Shown: positions 25,415 through 33,987 of the stretch, piece after piece | How positions within the stretch are numbered: position 1 is the first letter of the stretch | Layout of the letters: each line of letters opens with the position of its first letter | Source of the DNA: Burkholderia sp. | GTDB taxonomy: Bacteria > Pseudomonadota > Gammaproteobacteria > Burkholderiales > Burkholderiaceae | DNA: 64,000 bases | Direction of reading: 5' to 3' | NCBI GenBank assembly: GCA_031253835.1 | Contig: JAIRVP010000067.1 | Coordinates: 62,001-126,000 of the forward strand | The notes under the pieces: model-generated | Seen by the model: the letters and a program-made list of their open reading frames with translations, nothing else | What the model was told of the DNA's origin: nothing | The model's database searches: none | Translations under genes and position numbers: made by a program

Positions 25415-26788
25415 ATGACGCCTTCCTCACCGCTTCATCGCCTCGGCGCATTCGCCTGTGCGGCCGCGCTGCTCGCCGGCTGCGCGGGCGCACGCCACGA
25501 TCCGCTGCCGGCCGTCGCGATGCCCGCGAACTGGGCCGCGCCGGTCGCGGCCGACGCGCCGGCCACCACGCGCGACTGGTGGCGCAGCTTCGGCGACCCG
25601 CGGCTCGACGCGCTGATCGACGATGCGCTGCGCGCGAACAACGACCTCGCGATCGCGGCGATCCGCGTCTATCGCGCGCAACTGCAGGCCGGGCTCGCCG
25701 ATACGAACCTGACGCCCAGCGTGACGGCCGGCGCGAACGGCGCCGTGTCGCGCACGCTCGATACGCACCAGACGAGCCGGTCGAGCGGCCTCAATGGTTC
25801 GCTCAGCTACGAAATCGACCTGTGGGGCCGGCTGGCCGCGCTGCGCGACGCCGCGCACTGGGAAGCCGATGCGACGGCCGCCGATCTCGAAGCCGCGCGG
25901 CTGTCGCTGATCGGCACGACCGCGTCGCTGTACTGGCAGCTCGGCTACCTGAACCGGCAGATCGCGCTCGGCGACGCGAACATCGCGTATGCGGTGCGCA
26001 CGCTCGCGGTCGTCCGGTCGCGGCACACGGCCGGCGCCGTGTCGGGGCTCGATCTCGCGCAGGCCGAACAGAGCCTCGCCGCGCAACGCGCCGCGCAGAC
26101 GCAGCTGATCCAGCAGCGCACCGAGAACCGCCACGCGCTCGCGATCCTGTTCGACCGGCCGCCGCAGCAGCTTGCGGCCGAACCGTCGGCACTGCCCGTC
26201 GCGGCACCGCCGGACGTGGCGGCCGGCCTGCCCGCGAGCCTGCTCGGCCGGCGCCCGGACCTGCGCGCGGCGGAATTCCGGCTGCGCGAATCGCTCGCGC
26301 AGGTCGACGCAACGCGCACGAGCTTCTACCCGACCTTCACGCTGACCGGCAGCGCCGGCACGACGAGCACGAGCCTCGAGCGCGTGCTGATGAATCCGGT
26401 CGGCACGCTCGGGCTCGGCCTCGCGCTGCCGTTCATCCAGTGGAACACGATGCAGCTGCAGATCAAGGTGTCGAAGTCGCAGTACGAGGAAGCGGTGGTC
26501 GGGTTCCGCCAGCGGCTCTACACGGCGCTCGCGGAAGTCGAGAATGCGCTGTCGGCGCGCGTGCAGCTCGAGCGCGAAGCCGAACAGCGCGCGCTGTCGC
26601 TGGTCCAGGCGCAGCGTGCCGAGCGGCTGGCCGCCGCGCGCTTCGCGGCCGGCGCGACCGCCGTGCAGCCGTGGCTCGACCAGCAGCAAGTACTGAGGAA
26701 CGCGCAAAGCGCCGACGAACTGACGCGCCTGAACCGGCTCAACAACCAGATGACGCTGTACCGCGCGCTCGGCGGCGGCACATCCTGA
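25415..26788 (+). CDS. Outer-membrane efflux factor, NodT family lipoprotein
   Basis: 457 residues. A lipoprotein signal with lipobox LLAGC (Cys23), then the duplicated OEP domains of TolC-like channels: DWWRSFGDPRLDALIDDAL, SYEIDLWGRLAA, LLGRRPDLRAAEFRLRES and LNNQMTLYRALGGG, all standard NodT landmarks. It forms the outer-membrane channel of the pump. It starts 13 bases after macB, the third gene of the operon. Confidence 0.93.
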   Translation: MTPSSPLHRLGAFACAAALLAGCAGARHDPLPAVAMPANWAAPVAADAPATTRDWWRSFGDPRLDALIDDALRANNDLAIAAIRVYRAQLQAGLADTNLTPSVTAGANGAVSRTLDTHQTSRSSGLNGSLSYEIDLWGRLAALRDAAHWEADATAADLEAARLSLIGTTASLYWQLGYLNRQIALGDANIAYAVRTLAVVRSRHTAGAVSGLDLAQAEQSLAAQRAAQTQLIQQRTENRHALAILFDRPPQQLAAEPSALPVAAPPDVAAGLPASLLGRRPDLRAAEFRLRESLAQVDATRTSFYPTFTLTGSAGTTSTSLERVLMNPVGTLGLGLALPFIQWNTMQLQIKVSKSQYEEAVVGFRQRLYTALAEVENALSARVQLEREAEQRALSLVQAQRAERLAAARFAAGATAVQPWLDQQQVLRNAQSADELTRLNRLNNQMTLYRALGGGTS

Positions 26789-26822
26789 CTGACCGGCCAG
26801 CCGGCGCGACGCGCGGGCCGCG

Positions 26823-28361
26823 TCATTCGCACACGGCTGCCCCGCGCCGCGCGGGCGCGAACGCCACCGCGCTCGCAGTCGCGAGCACGGCCACGCCGGC
26901 CGCGCCGTACACCATCACCCAGCCGAAGCCGTGCACGAGCGCCGCGTGCAGCGCTGCACCGCTCGGATCGGCCTGCGCAAGCGCCGGCGCGATCGTGTTC
27001 AGCCCGTCGGTGCGGCCCGACGCGATCTCCTGCGCGAGCCGGCGCAGCGCGGCATCGCCGATCGCGCCCGCCGCCCCGCCCTTCAGGCTCGCGACGATCC
27101 CCGCGACCAGCACGAAGCCCATCGCCGCGATGTTCAGCGCGAGCGAGATCATCCGCGCGCTCATGTCGATGCCCGACGCCATCCCGGCCCGCGAACTCGG
27201 CACGGCGCCCGTCGTCGTGTTGGTGACGGGCGTGTTCGTCAACCCGAGCCCGATGCCGGCGATCGCGCAGCCGGGCAGCATCGTCAGCCAGCTCGCATGC
27301 TCGGCCGCGCTGCCGAGCCGCATCAGCGCGAAGCCGGCCGCGATCGTGAACAGGCCGCCCGGAATCACGACGCCCGGCCCGTAGCGCAGCGCGAGCCGCT
27401 CGCCGAACGGCGGCGCGACCAGCGTCGGCAGCGTGTACGCGAGCAACGCGAGGCCGGCCGTCACGCTGTCGTAGCCGAGCGCGACCTGGAACCAGATCGG
27501 CAGGTAGATCATGAACGGCCAGAAGCTGAAGTTCATCCCCATCGAGCCGAAGATCGCGCCGGTGAACGCGCGGATGCGGAACACCGAGAAGTCGAACATC
27601 GGCCGCGCGCTGGCGCGCTCCGCGATGACGAAACCGATCACCGCGAGCACGGTCGCGCCGAGCACGCCAAGACCGGCCGCGCTCGTCAGCCCGAGCTCGG
27701 CGCTCTGCGTGATATAGAACGCAAGACCGAGCACCGCGAGCGACAGCGTGACGATGCCCGCGACGTCGAGCGTGCCCGCATGCGGATCGCGCGATTCCTG
27801 CACCGCGCCGCCGATCAGCACGAGCGCGACGGCCGCGAGCGGCGCATGGACGAGGAACACCCACGGCCAGCTCGCCAGCGCGACGATCGCGCCGCCGACG
27901 ATCGGCCCGAAGCCGAGCCCGATGCCGAACACGATTCCCCAGATCCCGAACGCGCGGCCGCGCTCGCGGCCTTCGCGGAACTGGTGCGACAGCACGGCGA
28001 TCTGGCAGATCAGCATCGCGCCGCCGCTCGCGCCCTGCAGCAGCCGGCCCGCGACGAGCACCGGCACGTTCGGCGCGAGCCCACACAGCAGCGACGTCGC
28101 GCCGAACAGCACGGTGCCGATCACGTACACGCGCTTGCGGCCGAACCGGTCGGCGAGCGTACCGGCCGCCATCAGCACCGTCGTGCACGCGATCGTGTAC
28201 GCGTTCATGATCCACTGCATGCCGTTGAAATCGCCGTGCAGCACGTGTTCGAGCGTCGGCAGGATCACCGGCACGCTCGAGATCTCGAGGCCGAACATCA
28301 GCGACGTGAGACAGACGGCCGCGAGTGCGACCGCATTCCTGCGGGAGTCGGATAGCGTCAT
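26823..28361 (-). CDS. MFS drug exporter, DHA2 (EmrB/QacA) family
   Basis: 512 residues, about 14 membrane helices. Motif A appears as GTLADRFGRKRVY, motif C as GIVFGIGLGFGPIVGG, and the start (MTLSDSRRNAVALAAVCLTSLMFGLEISSV) is typical. Proton-driven export of drugs or other small toxic molecules across the inner membrane. It is divergent from a LysR gene across 178 bases, the usual layout of regulator and exporter. Convergent with the NodT gene, with only 34 bases between. Confidence 0.92.
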   Translation of the reverse strand: MTLSDSRRNAVALAAVCLTSLMFGLEISSVPVILPTLEHVLHGDFNGMQWIMNAYTIACTTVLMAAGTLADRFGRKRVYVIGTVLFGATSLLCGLAPNVPVLVAGRLLQGASGGAMLICQIAVLSHQFREGRERGRAFGIWGIVFGIGLGFGPIVGGAIVALASWPWVFLVHAPLAAVALVLIGGAVQESRDPHAGTLDVAGIVTLSLAVLGLAFYITQSAELGLTSAAGLGVLGATVLAVIGFVIAERASARPMFDFSVFRIRAFTGAIFGSMGMNFSFWPFMIYLPIWFQVALGYDSVTAGLALLAYTLPTLVAPPFGERLALRYGPGVVIPGGLFTIAAGFALMRLGSAAEHASWLTMLPGCAIAGIGLGLTNTPVTNTTTGAVPSSRAGMASGIDMSARMISLALNIAAMGFVLVAGIVASLKGGAAGAIGDAALRRLAQEIASGRTDGLNTIAPALAQADPSGAALHAALVHGFGWVMVYGAAGVAVLATASAVAFAPARRGAAVCE

Positions 28362-28539
28362 GCGTATTGCGCGGCGGCCCGGCGACAGGCCGCGCGCCTC
28401 CAGGTGAGTAGGATTCGCCGCGTGCGGCCGGCGACGCACGCTGGACGGGAATCGGTACTATAGTGAGAATTCTCATCCCCATTGACGCGTGCATTTCCGC
28501 GAACTGGGGAATCTCAGGACTCAATCAACGCAACCCACA

Positions 28540-29460
28540 ATGACCGACAGACTCGACGGCGTGACGACCTTCGTCCAGGTCGTGGAATCGGGCAGCTTCG
28601 CGCTCGCCGCGGAGCGGCTCGACATGACGCGCTCGGCGGTCGGCAAGGCGATCGCGCGGCTCGAGAAGCGGCTCGGCGCGCGGCTGCTGCAGCGCACGAC
28701 GCGCAGCCAGAGCCTGACCGACGACGGCCAGGCGTACTACGACCGCTGCGTGCGCGCGCTGTCGGAACTGGAAGCGGCGGAGGCCGATCTCGATTGCGGC
28801 CGCCACGAGGCGCGCGGCAAGCTGCGGCTGAGCGTGCCGCTCGCGTTCGGGCACCACTGCGTGACGCCGATCGTGCTCGACCTCGCGCGCACTTACCCGC
28901 ACCTGCGGATCGACGTGTCGATCACCGACCGCTTCGTCGATCTCGTCGAGGAAGGCATCGACCTCGCGGTGCGGATCGGCACGCTCGCGGACAGCACGAG
29001 CCTCGCCGTGCGGCGGCTCGGCACGCAATACGGCAGCCTCGGCGCGGCGCCGTCGTATCTCGCGCGCTACGGGATGCCGAAGACGCTCGACGACCTGAAG
29101 CACCACCGGACGATCGCGTATTCACGCTCGGGCGTGGTTCAGCCGTGGGACTTGCGCGCGCCGGACGGCTCGACGGTGCGCGTCGACATGCCGCATCAAC
29201 TGAGTTTCGACGACGTGCAGGCGATCGCGGCGGCCGGCGCGTCGGGGTTCGGGATCGCTTGGGTGCCGAGCTGGCTGCTCGACCATTACGTGAAGCGCGG
29301 CGAGATGGTCGTCGTGCTGGATCGCTGCTTCGTGTGCGAAGGCGACATTCACGCGATCTGGCCGAAGACGCGCTACCTGCCGCGCAAGACGCGCTGCGTG
29401 ATCGACGCGCTCGCGCAGGCGATTCCGCCGATGATCGAGCGCCCCGACGAAGCGCGCTGA
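28540..29460 (+). CDS. LysR-family transcriptional regulator
   Basis: 306 residues. N-terminal winged helix (FVQVVESGSFALAAERL, then TRSAVGKAIARLEKRLGARLLQRTTR) and a C-terminal substrate-binding domain with GKLRLSVPLAFGHHCVTPIV. The CrgA-like subgroup is typical. Divergent from the MFS exporter gene, so it likely controls that gene; the AT-rich stretch near 28460-28480 is the probable shared promoter. Ligand unknown. Confidence 0.92.
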   Translation: MTDRLDGVTTFVQVVESGSFALAAERLDMTRSAVGKAIARLEKRLGARLLQRTTRSQSLTDDGQAYYDRCVRALSELEAAEADLDCGRHEARGKLRLSVPLAFGHHCVTPIVLDLARTYPHLRIDVSITDRFVDLVEEGIDLAVRIGTLADSTSLAVRRLGTQYGSLGAAPSYLARYGMPKTLDDLKHHRTIAYSRSGVVQPWDLRAPDGSTVRVDMPHQLSFDDVQAIAAAGASGFGIAWVPSWLLDHYVKRGEMVVVLDRCFVCEGDIHAIWPKTRYLPRKTRCVIDALAQAIPPMIERPDEAR

Positions 29461-29472
29461 GATGCGTTGAAG

Positions 29473-29499
29473 CCGACGCGCCGCCGCACGGCGCGTCGG
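29473..29499. terminator. GC-rich hairpin between convergent genes
   Basis: An 11-bp perfect stem (CCGACGCGCCG and its complement) with a 5-base loop, placed exactly in the 43 bases between the LysR stop and the hydrolase stop. There is no T-run, so it may be a terminator needing help or simply an mRNA 3'-end stabiliser for both strands. Confidence 0.5.
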
Positions 29500-29503
29500 G
29501 GTG

Positions 29504-30643
29504 TCATGCTGCGCCGAGATCGGCGAGCGGATGCGCGAACAGCTTCCACGGCGACGTCAGGAAATGCCGCACGCGTTCGGCGCGCACTTCGACGAGCGAC
29601 GCAGGCGCCCAGCGCGGCTTGCGATCCTTGTCGACGAGATGCGCGCGCACACCTTCGCAGAAATCGCCTTCCTCGATCGCACGCGCGACGATGCCGAGTT
29701 CCATCCGGAACGATTCGGCGAGCGTCATCTGCCGGCCGCGCAACAGCGCCTCGCGCGTCACGGTGAGCATCGTCGGCGAATGGCTCGCGAGCGCATCGAG
29801 CGTCGCCTGCAGCCATTGACGGTGTTCACGCGACAGTTCCTCACGGGCGAGATCCTGCGTCAGCGTCGCGACAATCCGCTCGACGGTCGAGCGCTTGTCG
29901 AAATGGCGGACGATCCACGGCATCTGGCCGTCGAGCGCCGCGTGCGGCACCACGTTGCACGGCGGCTCGAATACCTTGCGCAGCAGCGGCAGCGCATCGC
30001 CGTCCCACTTGACGCCTTCGATGCGCGTCTCGAACGTGTCGAGCCAGGCGGACGGCACGCACAGATCCGCGAGCTTCGCGGTCAGCGCGTCGGCGCCCGA
30101 CAGCATCGCGCCGGTCAGCCCGACGTACAGCTCGAGCTCGACCGGCATCCGCGACAGGAAATGCGTCGCGCCGACGTCGGGCACGAGGCCGATGCGTGTT
30201 TCCGGCATCGCGATCTTGCTGCGCTCGGTCGCGACGCGCAGCGCCGCGCCCTGCGCGAGGCCCATGCCGCCGCCCATCGTCACGCCGTCCATCAGCGCGA
30301 CCACCGGCTTCGGGAACGTGTGGATCGCGTAGTCGAGCCGGTATTCGTCGACGAAGAACGGCAGCCAGGTTTCGCGCTGCGCGACCATCCGGTACAGCGC
30401 ACGCACGTCGCCGCCCGCGCAGAAGCCCTTCTCGCCCGCGCCGCGCAGCACGACCGCGACGATCTGGTCGTCCACGCGGCAGCGCTCGAACAGCGCGGCC
30501 AGTTCGCCGATCATCGCGTACGACAGCGCGTTGAGCGCGGCCGGCCGGTTCAGCGTGATCAGCGCCACGCGGTTCACGACGCGGAACCGCACCTCGGGCG
30601 CGTGCTCCGCGAACGCGTCGTGATTCGTGACCGGCGTGCTCAT
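29504..30643 (-). CDS. 3-hydroxyisobutyryl-CoA hydrolase (crotonase fold)
   Basis: 379 residues, the HIBCH length (longer than enoyl-CoA hydratases, which are near 260). Crotonase landmarks: LITLNRPAALNALS, oxyanion loop GAGEKGFCAGGDVRALY, and MDGVTMGGGMGLAQGA with the second oxyanion Gly and PETRIGLVPDVGATHFLSRM containing the catalytic Glu/Asp region. It releases 3-hydroxyisobutyrate from its CoA ester in valine breakdown. Its ATG overlaps the stop of the preceding hydratase gene by four bases (ATGA), so translation is coupled. Last gene of the six-gene operon. Confidence 0.9.
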   Translation of the reverse strand: MSTPVTNHDAFAEHAPEVRFRVVNRVALITLNRPAALNALSYAMIGELAALFERCRVDDQIVAVVLRGAGEKGFCAGGDVRALYRMVAQRETWLPFFVDEYRLDYAIHTFPKPVVALMDGVTMGGGMGLAQGAALRVATERSKIAMPETRIGLVPDVGATHFLSRMPVELELYVGLTGAMLSGADALTAKLADLCVPSAWLDTFETRIEGVKWDGDALPLLRKVFEPPCNVVPHAALDGQMPWIVRHFDKRSTVERIVATLTQDLAREELSREHRQWLQATLDALASHSPTMLTVTREALLRGRQMTLAESFRMELGIVARAIEEGDFCEGVRAHLVDKDRKPRWAPASLVEVRAERVRHFLTSPWKLFAHPLADLGAA

Positions 30644-31431
30644 CGTTGCGGCGCTCCGTCGGTGTTCCACTGCGGCGCGCGCTTGCCGAGGAACGCGGCC
30701 ACGCCTTCGCGCGGATCGTTCGTATCGAACAGGTCGACGAAGCGTTCGCGCTCGACCGCGAGCGCCGCGCTGCGCGGCACGCCGCGGCGCGCGAGGCCGA
30801 TCAGTTCCTTGCTGGTCGCGACCGCGTGCGGGCTCTGCCGCGCGACGTTGCGCGCGAGCGCCAGCGCCGCATCGCGTGCGGCGCCGCTGTCGACCACGTC
30901 CTCGACGAGGCCGATCCGCAGCGCCGTCGCCGCGTCGACACGCGCGCCGGTCAGGATGATCTTCTTCGCCCAGCCCTCGCCGACGAGCCAGGGTAGCGTC
31001 TGCGTGCCGAGCCCGCACGGCAGCAGGCCGACCGACAGCTCGGGCAGCGCCATCTGCGCATGCGTCTCGGCGATCCGCAGGTCGCATGCGAGCGCGCATT
31101 CGAGCCCGCCGCCCATCGCATAGCCGTTGATCGCCGCGATCGTCACGACGCGCGCGTCATGCAGCGCCTCGAACGCCGCGCCGAAGCGCGACGCCATCGC
31201 GCGCGCGACCGCGCGATCGCCGTCGGCGAACGTGTTGAGGTCGGCGCCCGCGCTGAAGAACTTCGAGCCGTCGCCGGTAATCACCAGTGCGCGCACGCGC
31301 GGGTTCGCATTCAGTTCGGCGACGGTTGCCTGCAATTGCTGCAGCCCTTCCGCCGTAAAGGCGTTCGCGGGCGGACGCTTGAGCGTCGCGCACGCGATCG
31401 CGCCGTCGTCGACGTAGTCCAGTTCGATCAT
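30640..31431 (-). CDS. Enoyl-CoA hydratase
   Basis: 263 residues with a canonical crotonase core: ATLKRPPANAFTAEGL, VITGDGSKFFSAGADLNTF (oxyanion Gly), INGYAMGGGLECALACDLRIA, LPELSVGLLPCGLGTQTLPWLVG. In this operon it hydrates methacrylyl-CoA and possibly crotonyl-type CoAs. Its start overlaps the mmsB stop (TGATG), and its stop overlaps the next start. A GTG one codon earlier (31434) is possible but unnecessary. Confidence 0.9.
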   Translation of the reverse strand: MIELDYVDDGAIACATLKRPPANAFTAEGLQQLQATVAELNANPRVRALVITGDGSKFFSAGADLNTFADGDRAVARAMASRFGAAFEALHDARVVTIAAINGYAMGGGLECALACDLRIAETHAQMALPELSVGLLPCGLGTQTLPWLVGEGWAKKIILTGARVDAATALRIGLVEDVVDSGAARDAALALARNVARQSPHAVATSKELIGLARRGVPRSAALAVERERFVDLFDTNDPREGVAAFLGKRAPQWNTDGAPQR

Positions 31432-32330
31432 CACGCGTCCTTCTTCGTTGCCGGTTGGTACAGGCGGATCACCGCCGAGAAATCGAGCTGACCGTCGCCG
31501 CGGCTGCTCATCGTCTGGTACAGCTGCTGCGCGAGCGCACCGAGATAGACGGGCTGGCGCGCCTGCTTCGCCGCGTCGTTCGCGAGGCCGAGATCCTTCA
31601 GCATCAGGTCGGTGCCGAAGCCGCCCGAGTAGCCGCGCGACGACGGTGCGGTCTCGATCACGCCCGGATACGGGTTGTAGGTGTCCGAGCTCCAGCAGCG
31701 GCCGGTCGACGTGTTGACGATGCCGGCCAGCACCTTCGGGTCGATGCCGAGCGCGACGCCGAGCGACATCGCCTCCGACACGGCCGCCATCGAGATGCCG
31801 AGCACGAGGTTGTTGCAGACTTTCGCGACCTGCCCCATGCCCGTCGCGCCGCAGTGGACAATGTTCTTGCCCATGCCCGCGAGCACCGGCTTCACACGCT
31901 CGAAATCCGCATCGCTGCCGCCGACCATGAAGGTCAGCGTGCCGGCCGCCGCGCCGCCGGTGCCGCCCGACACCGGCGCATCGACGAACGCGCCGCCGTG
32001 CTCGCGCACCAGCGCGCCGAACGCCTGCGCACTCGCCGGGTCGATCGTGCTCGAATCGATCACGGTCGCGCCCGCGCCGAGACCGGCCAGCACGCCGTTC
32101 TCGCCGGACAGCACCGAGCGCACGTGCGGTGCGGCCGGCAGCATCGTGATCACGAACGTCGCGCCCGACGCCGCATCGCGCGGCGACGCGGCCACCTGCG
32201 CGCCGGCGTCCTGCAGCGCGCGCAATGCATCGGCGCTCAGGTCGAACGCGTGCACTTCATGGCCGGCTTTCAGCAGGTTCAGCGCCATCGGCGCGCCCAT
32301 GTGGCCGAGGCCGATAAATCCGATTTTCAT
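31431..32330 (-). CDS. mmsB: 3-hydroxyisobutyrate dehydrogenase
   Basis: 299 residues. NAD-binding GFIGLGHMGAPMA at the N-terminus, substrate-loop signature DAPVSGGTGGAAAGTL, and catalytic Lys in GQVAKVCNNLV. Oxidises 3-hydroxyisobutyrate to methylmalonate semialdehyde, which the MmsA just upstream consumes. Eighteen bases after mmsA, overlapping the next gene. Confidence 0.94.
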   Translation of the reverse strand: MKIGFIGLGHMGAPMALNLLKAGHEVHAFDLSADALRALQDAGAQVAASPRDAASGATFVITMLPAAPHVRSVLSGENGVLAGLGAGATVIDSSTIDPASAQAFGALVREHGGAFVDAPVSGGTGGAAAGTLTFMVGGSDADFERVKPVLAGMGKNIVHCGATGMGQVAKVCNNLVLGISMAAVSEAMSLGVALGIDPKVLAGIVNTSTGRCWSSDTYNPYPGVIETAPSSRGYSGGFGTDLMLKDLGLANDAAKQARQPVYLGALAQQLYQTMSSRGDGQLDFSAVIRLYQPATKKDA

Positions 32331-32348
32331 GGTGGTGTCCTCCGCTGC

Positions 32349-33878
32349 TCAATGCAGCCGGATCGTCGTATTCACCGGGCCGGCCGTCGTGTCGTCGTCG
32401 AACCAGCGTGCGGTGACCGTCTTGGTCTGCGTGTAGAACTGCACGACCTGCTTGCCGTACGGGCCGAGATCGCCGAGCTTCGAGCCGCGCGAACCGGTGA
32501 AGCTGAAGAACGGCACCGGCACCGGGATCGGGATGTTGATGCCGACCTGGCCGATGTCGATCTCGCTCTGGAACTTGCGTGCGGCCGCGCCGCTTTGCGT
32601 GAACAGGCCGACACCGTTGCCGAACGGGTTCGCGTTGACGAGCGCGATCGCTTCGTCGAGCGTGTCGACTTCCATCACGACCAGCACGGGGCCGAAGATT
32701 TCATGCGTATAGACCGACATGCCCGTCGTCACGCCCGAGAAGATCGTCGGGCCGATGAAGTTGCCGTGCTCGTAGCCGTCCACCTTCACGCCGCGGCCGT
32801 CGAGTTCGAGCTTCGCGCCCTCCTTCACGCCGGCTTCGACCAGCGACAGGATGCGCTCCTTCGCGGTCTTCGACACGACCGGGCCGACGTCCGTACCGGC
32901 TTCCGCACCGGCATTGACCTTCAGCGCCTTCGCCTTCGCGACGAGATCGGGCAGCCAGTCGCGCGCGTTGCCGACGAGCACCGCGACCGACGTCGCCATG
33001 CAGCGCTGGCCGGCCGCGCCGAAGCCTGCGCCGACGAGTGCGTTGATCGCCTGCTCGCGGTTCGCGTCGGGCAGGACGATCGCGTGGTTCTTCGCGCCCA
33101 TCATCGACTGCACGCGCTTGCCGTGCGCGCTGCCGAGGTTGTACACGTGCGTGCCGACCGCCGTCGAGCCGACGAACGAGATCGCCTTCACGAGCGGATG
33201 CGTGCAGATCGCGTCGACGACTTCCTTGCCGCCGTGCACGACGTTCAGCACGCCTTTCGGTACGCCGGCTTCGACCGCGAGCTCGACGAGTTCCATCGTC
33301 GACATCGGGTCCTGCTCGGACGGCTTCAGCACGAACGTGTTGCCGCACACGATCGCCATCGGGAACATCCACAGCGGAATCATCGCGGGGAAGTTGAACG
33401 GCGTGATGCCTGCGCACACGCCGAGCGGCTGGCGCAGCGTGTAGGTGTCGACACCGCCCGCGACGTTCTCCGCGAATTCGCCGAGCTGCAGCGTGCCGAT
33501 CGAGCACGCGTGCTCGACCACTTCGAGGCCGCGGAAGATGTCGCCTTCGGCATCGGGGATCGTCTTGCCCTGCTCGGCCGTCAGCGTCTTCGCGATGCGC
33601 TGCTGGTTCGTGCGCACGAGATCCTGGAACTTCAGCATGATGCGCATGCGCGCGGCGATCGGCGTGTTCTTCCATGTCGCATACGCGGCGTGCGCGGCCT
33701 GCACGGCCGCGTCGACTTCCGCGACGGTCGCGAACGGCACGCGCGCGAGCACCTGCTGCGTCGCCGGGTTGACGATGTCGCGCCACTCTTTCGTGGCGGA
33801 CTCGACGAAGGCGCCGTCGATCAGCAGCTTGACCGTCGGCACGTCTTGCCCCTCACGGGGCGTCGGATTCGCGTTCAT
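32349..33878 (-). CDS. mmsA: Methylmalonate-semialdehyde dehydrogenase (CoA-acylating)
   Basis: 509 residues, aldehyde dehydrogenase fold. Family marks include GVCAGITPFNFPAMIPLWMFP, the NAD-loop FVGSTAVG, and the catalytic Cys in GAAGQRCMATS. Converts methylmalonate semialdehyde to propionyl-CoA (and malonate semialdehyde to acetyl-CoA), the final step of distal valine catabolism. It sits between the acyl-CoA synthetase gene (109-base gap) and mmsB. Confidence 0.95.
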   Translation of the reverse strand: MNANPTPREGQDVPTVKLLIDGAFVESATKEWRDIVNPATQQVLARVPFATVAEVDAAVQAAHAAYATWKNTPIAARMRIMLKFQDLVRTNQQRIAKTLTAEQGKTIPDAEGDIFRGLEVVEHACSIGTLQLGEFAENVAGGVDTYTLRQPLGVCAGITPFNFPAMIPLWMFPMAIVCGNTFVLKPSEQDPMSTMELVELAVEAGVPKGVLNVVHGGKEVVDAICTHPLVKAISFVGSTAVGTHVYNLGSAHGKRVQSMMGAKNHAIVLPDANREQAINALVGAGFGAAGQRCMATSVAVLVGNARDWLPDLVAKAKALKVNAGAEAGTDVGPVVSKTAKERILSLVEAGVKEGAKLELDGRGVKVDGYEHGNFIGPTIFSGVTTGMSVYTHEIFGPVLVVMEVDTLDEAIALVNANPFGNGVGLFTQSGAAARKFQSEIDIGQVGINIPIPVPVPFFSFTGSRGSKLGDLGPYGKQVVQFYTQTKTVTARWFDDDTTAGPVNTTIRLH

Positions 33879-33987
33879 CGAGGCATTCTCCTTGCAGTGG
33901 GCCGCGGAGCGTCATGCACCGTGCGGCCGGTTCAGTTCGGCTGCGGGCGGCGGCCGCGACATGCGGCGCGCGCGGCCCGCGGTCACG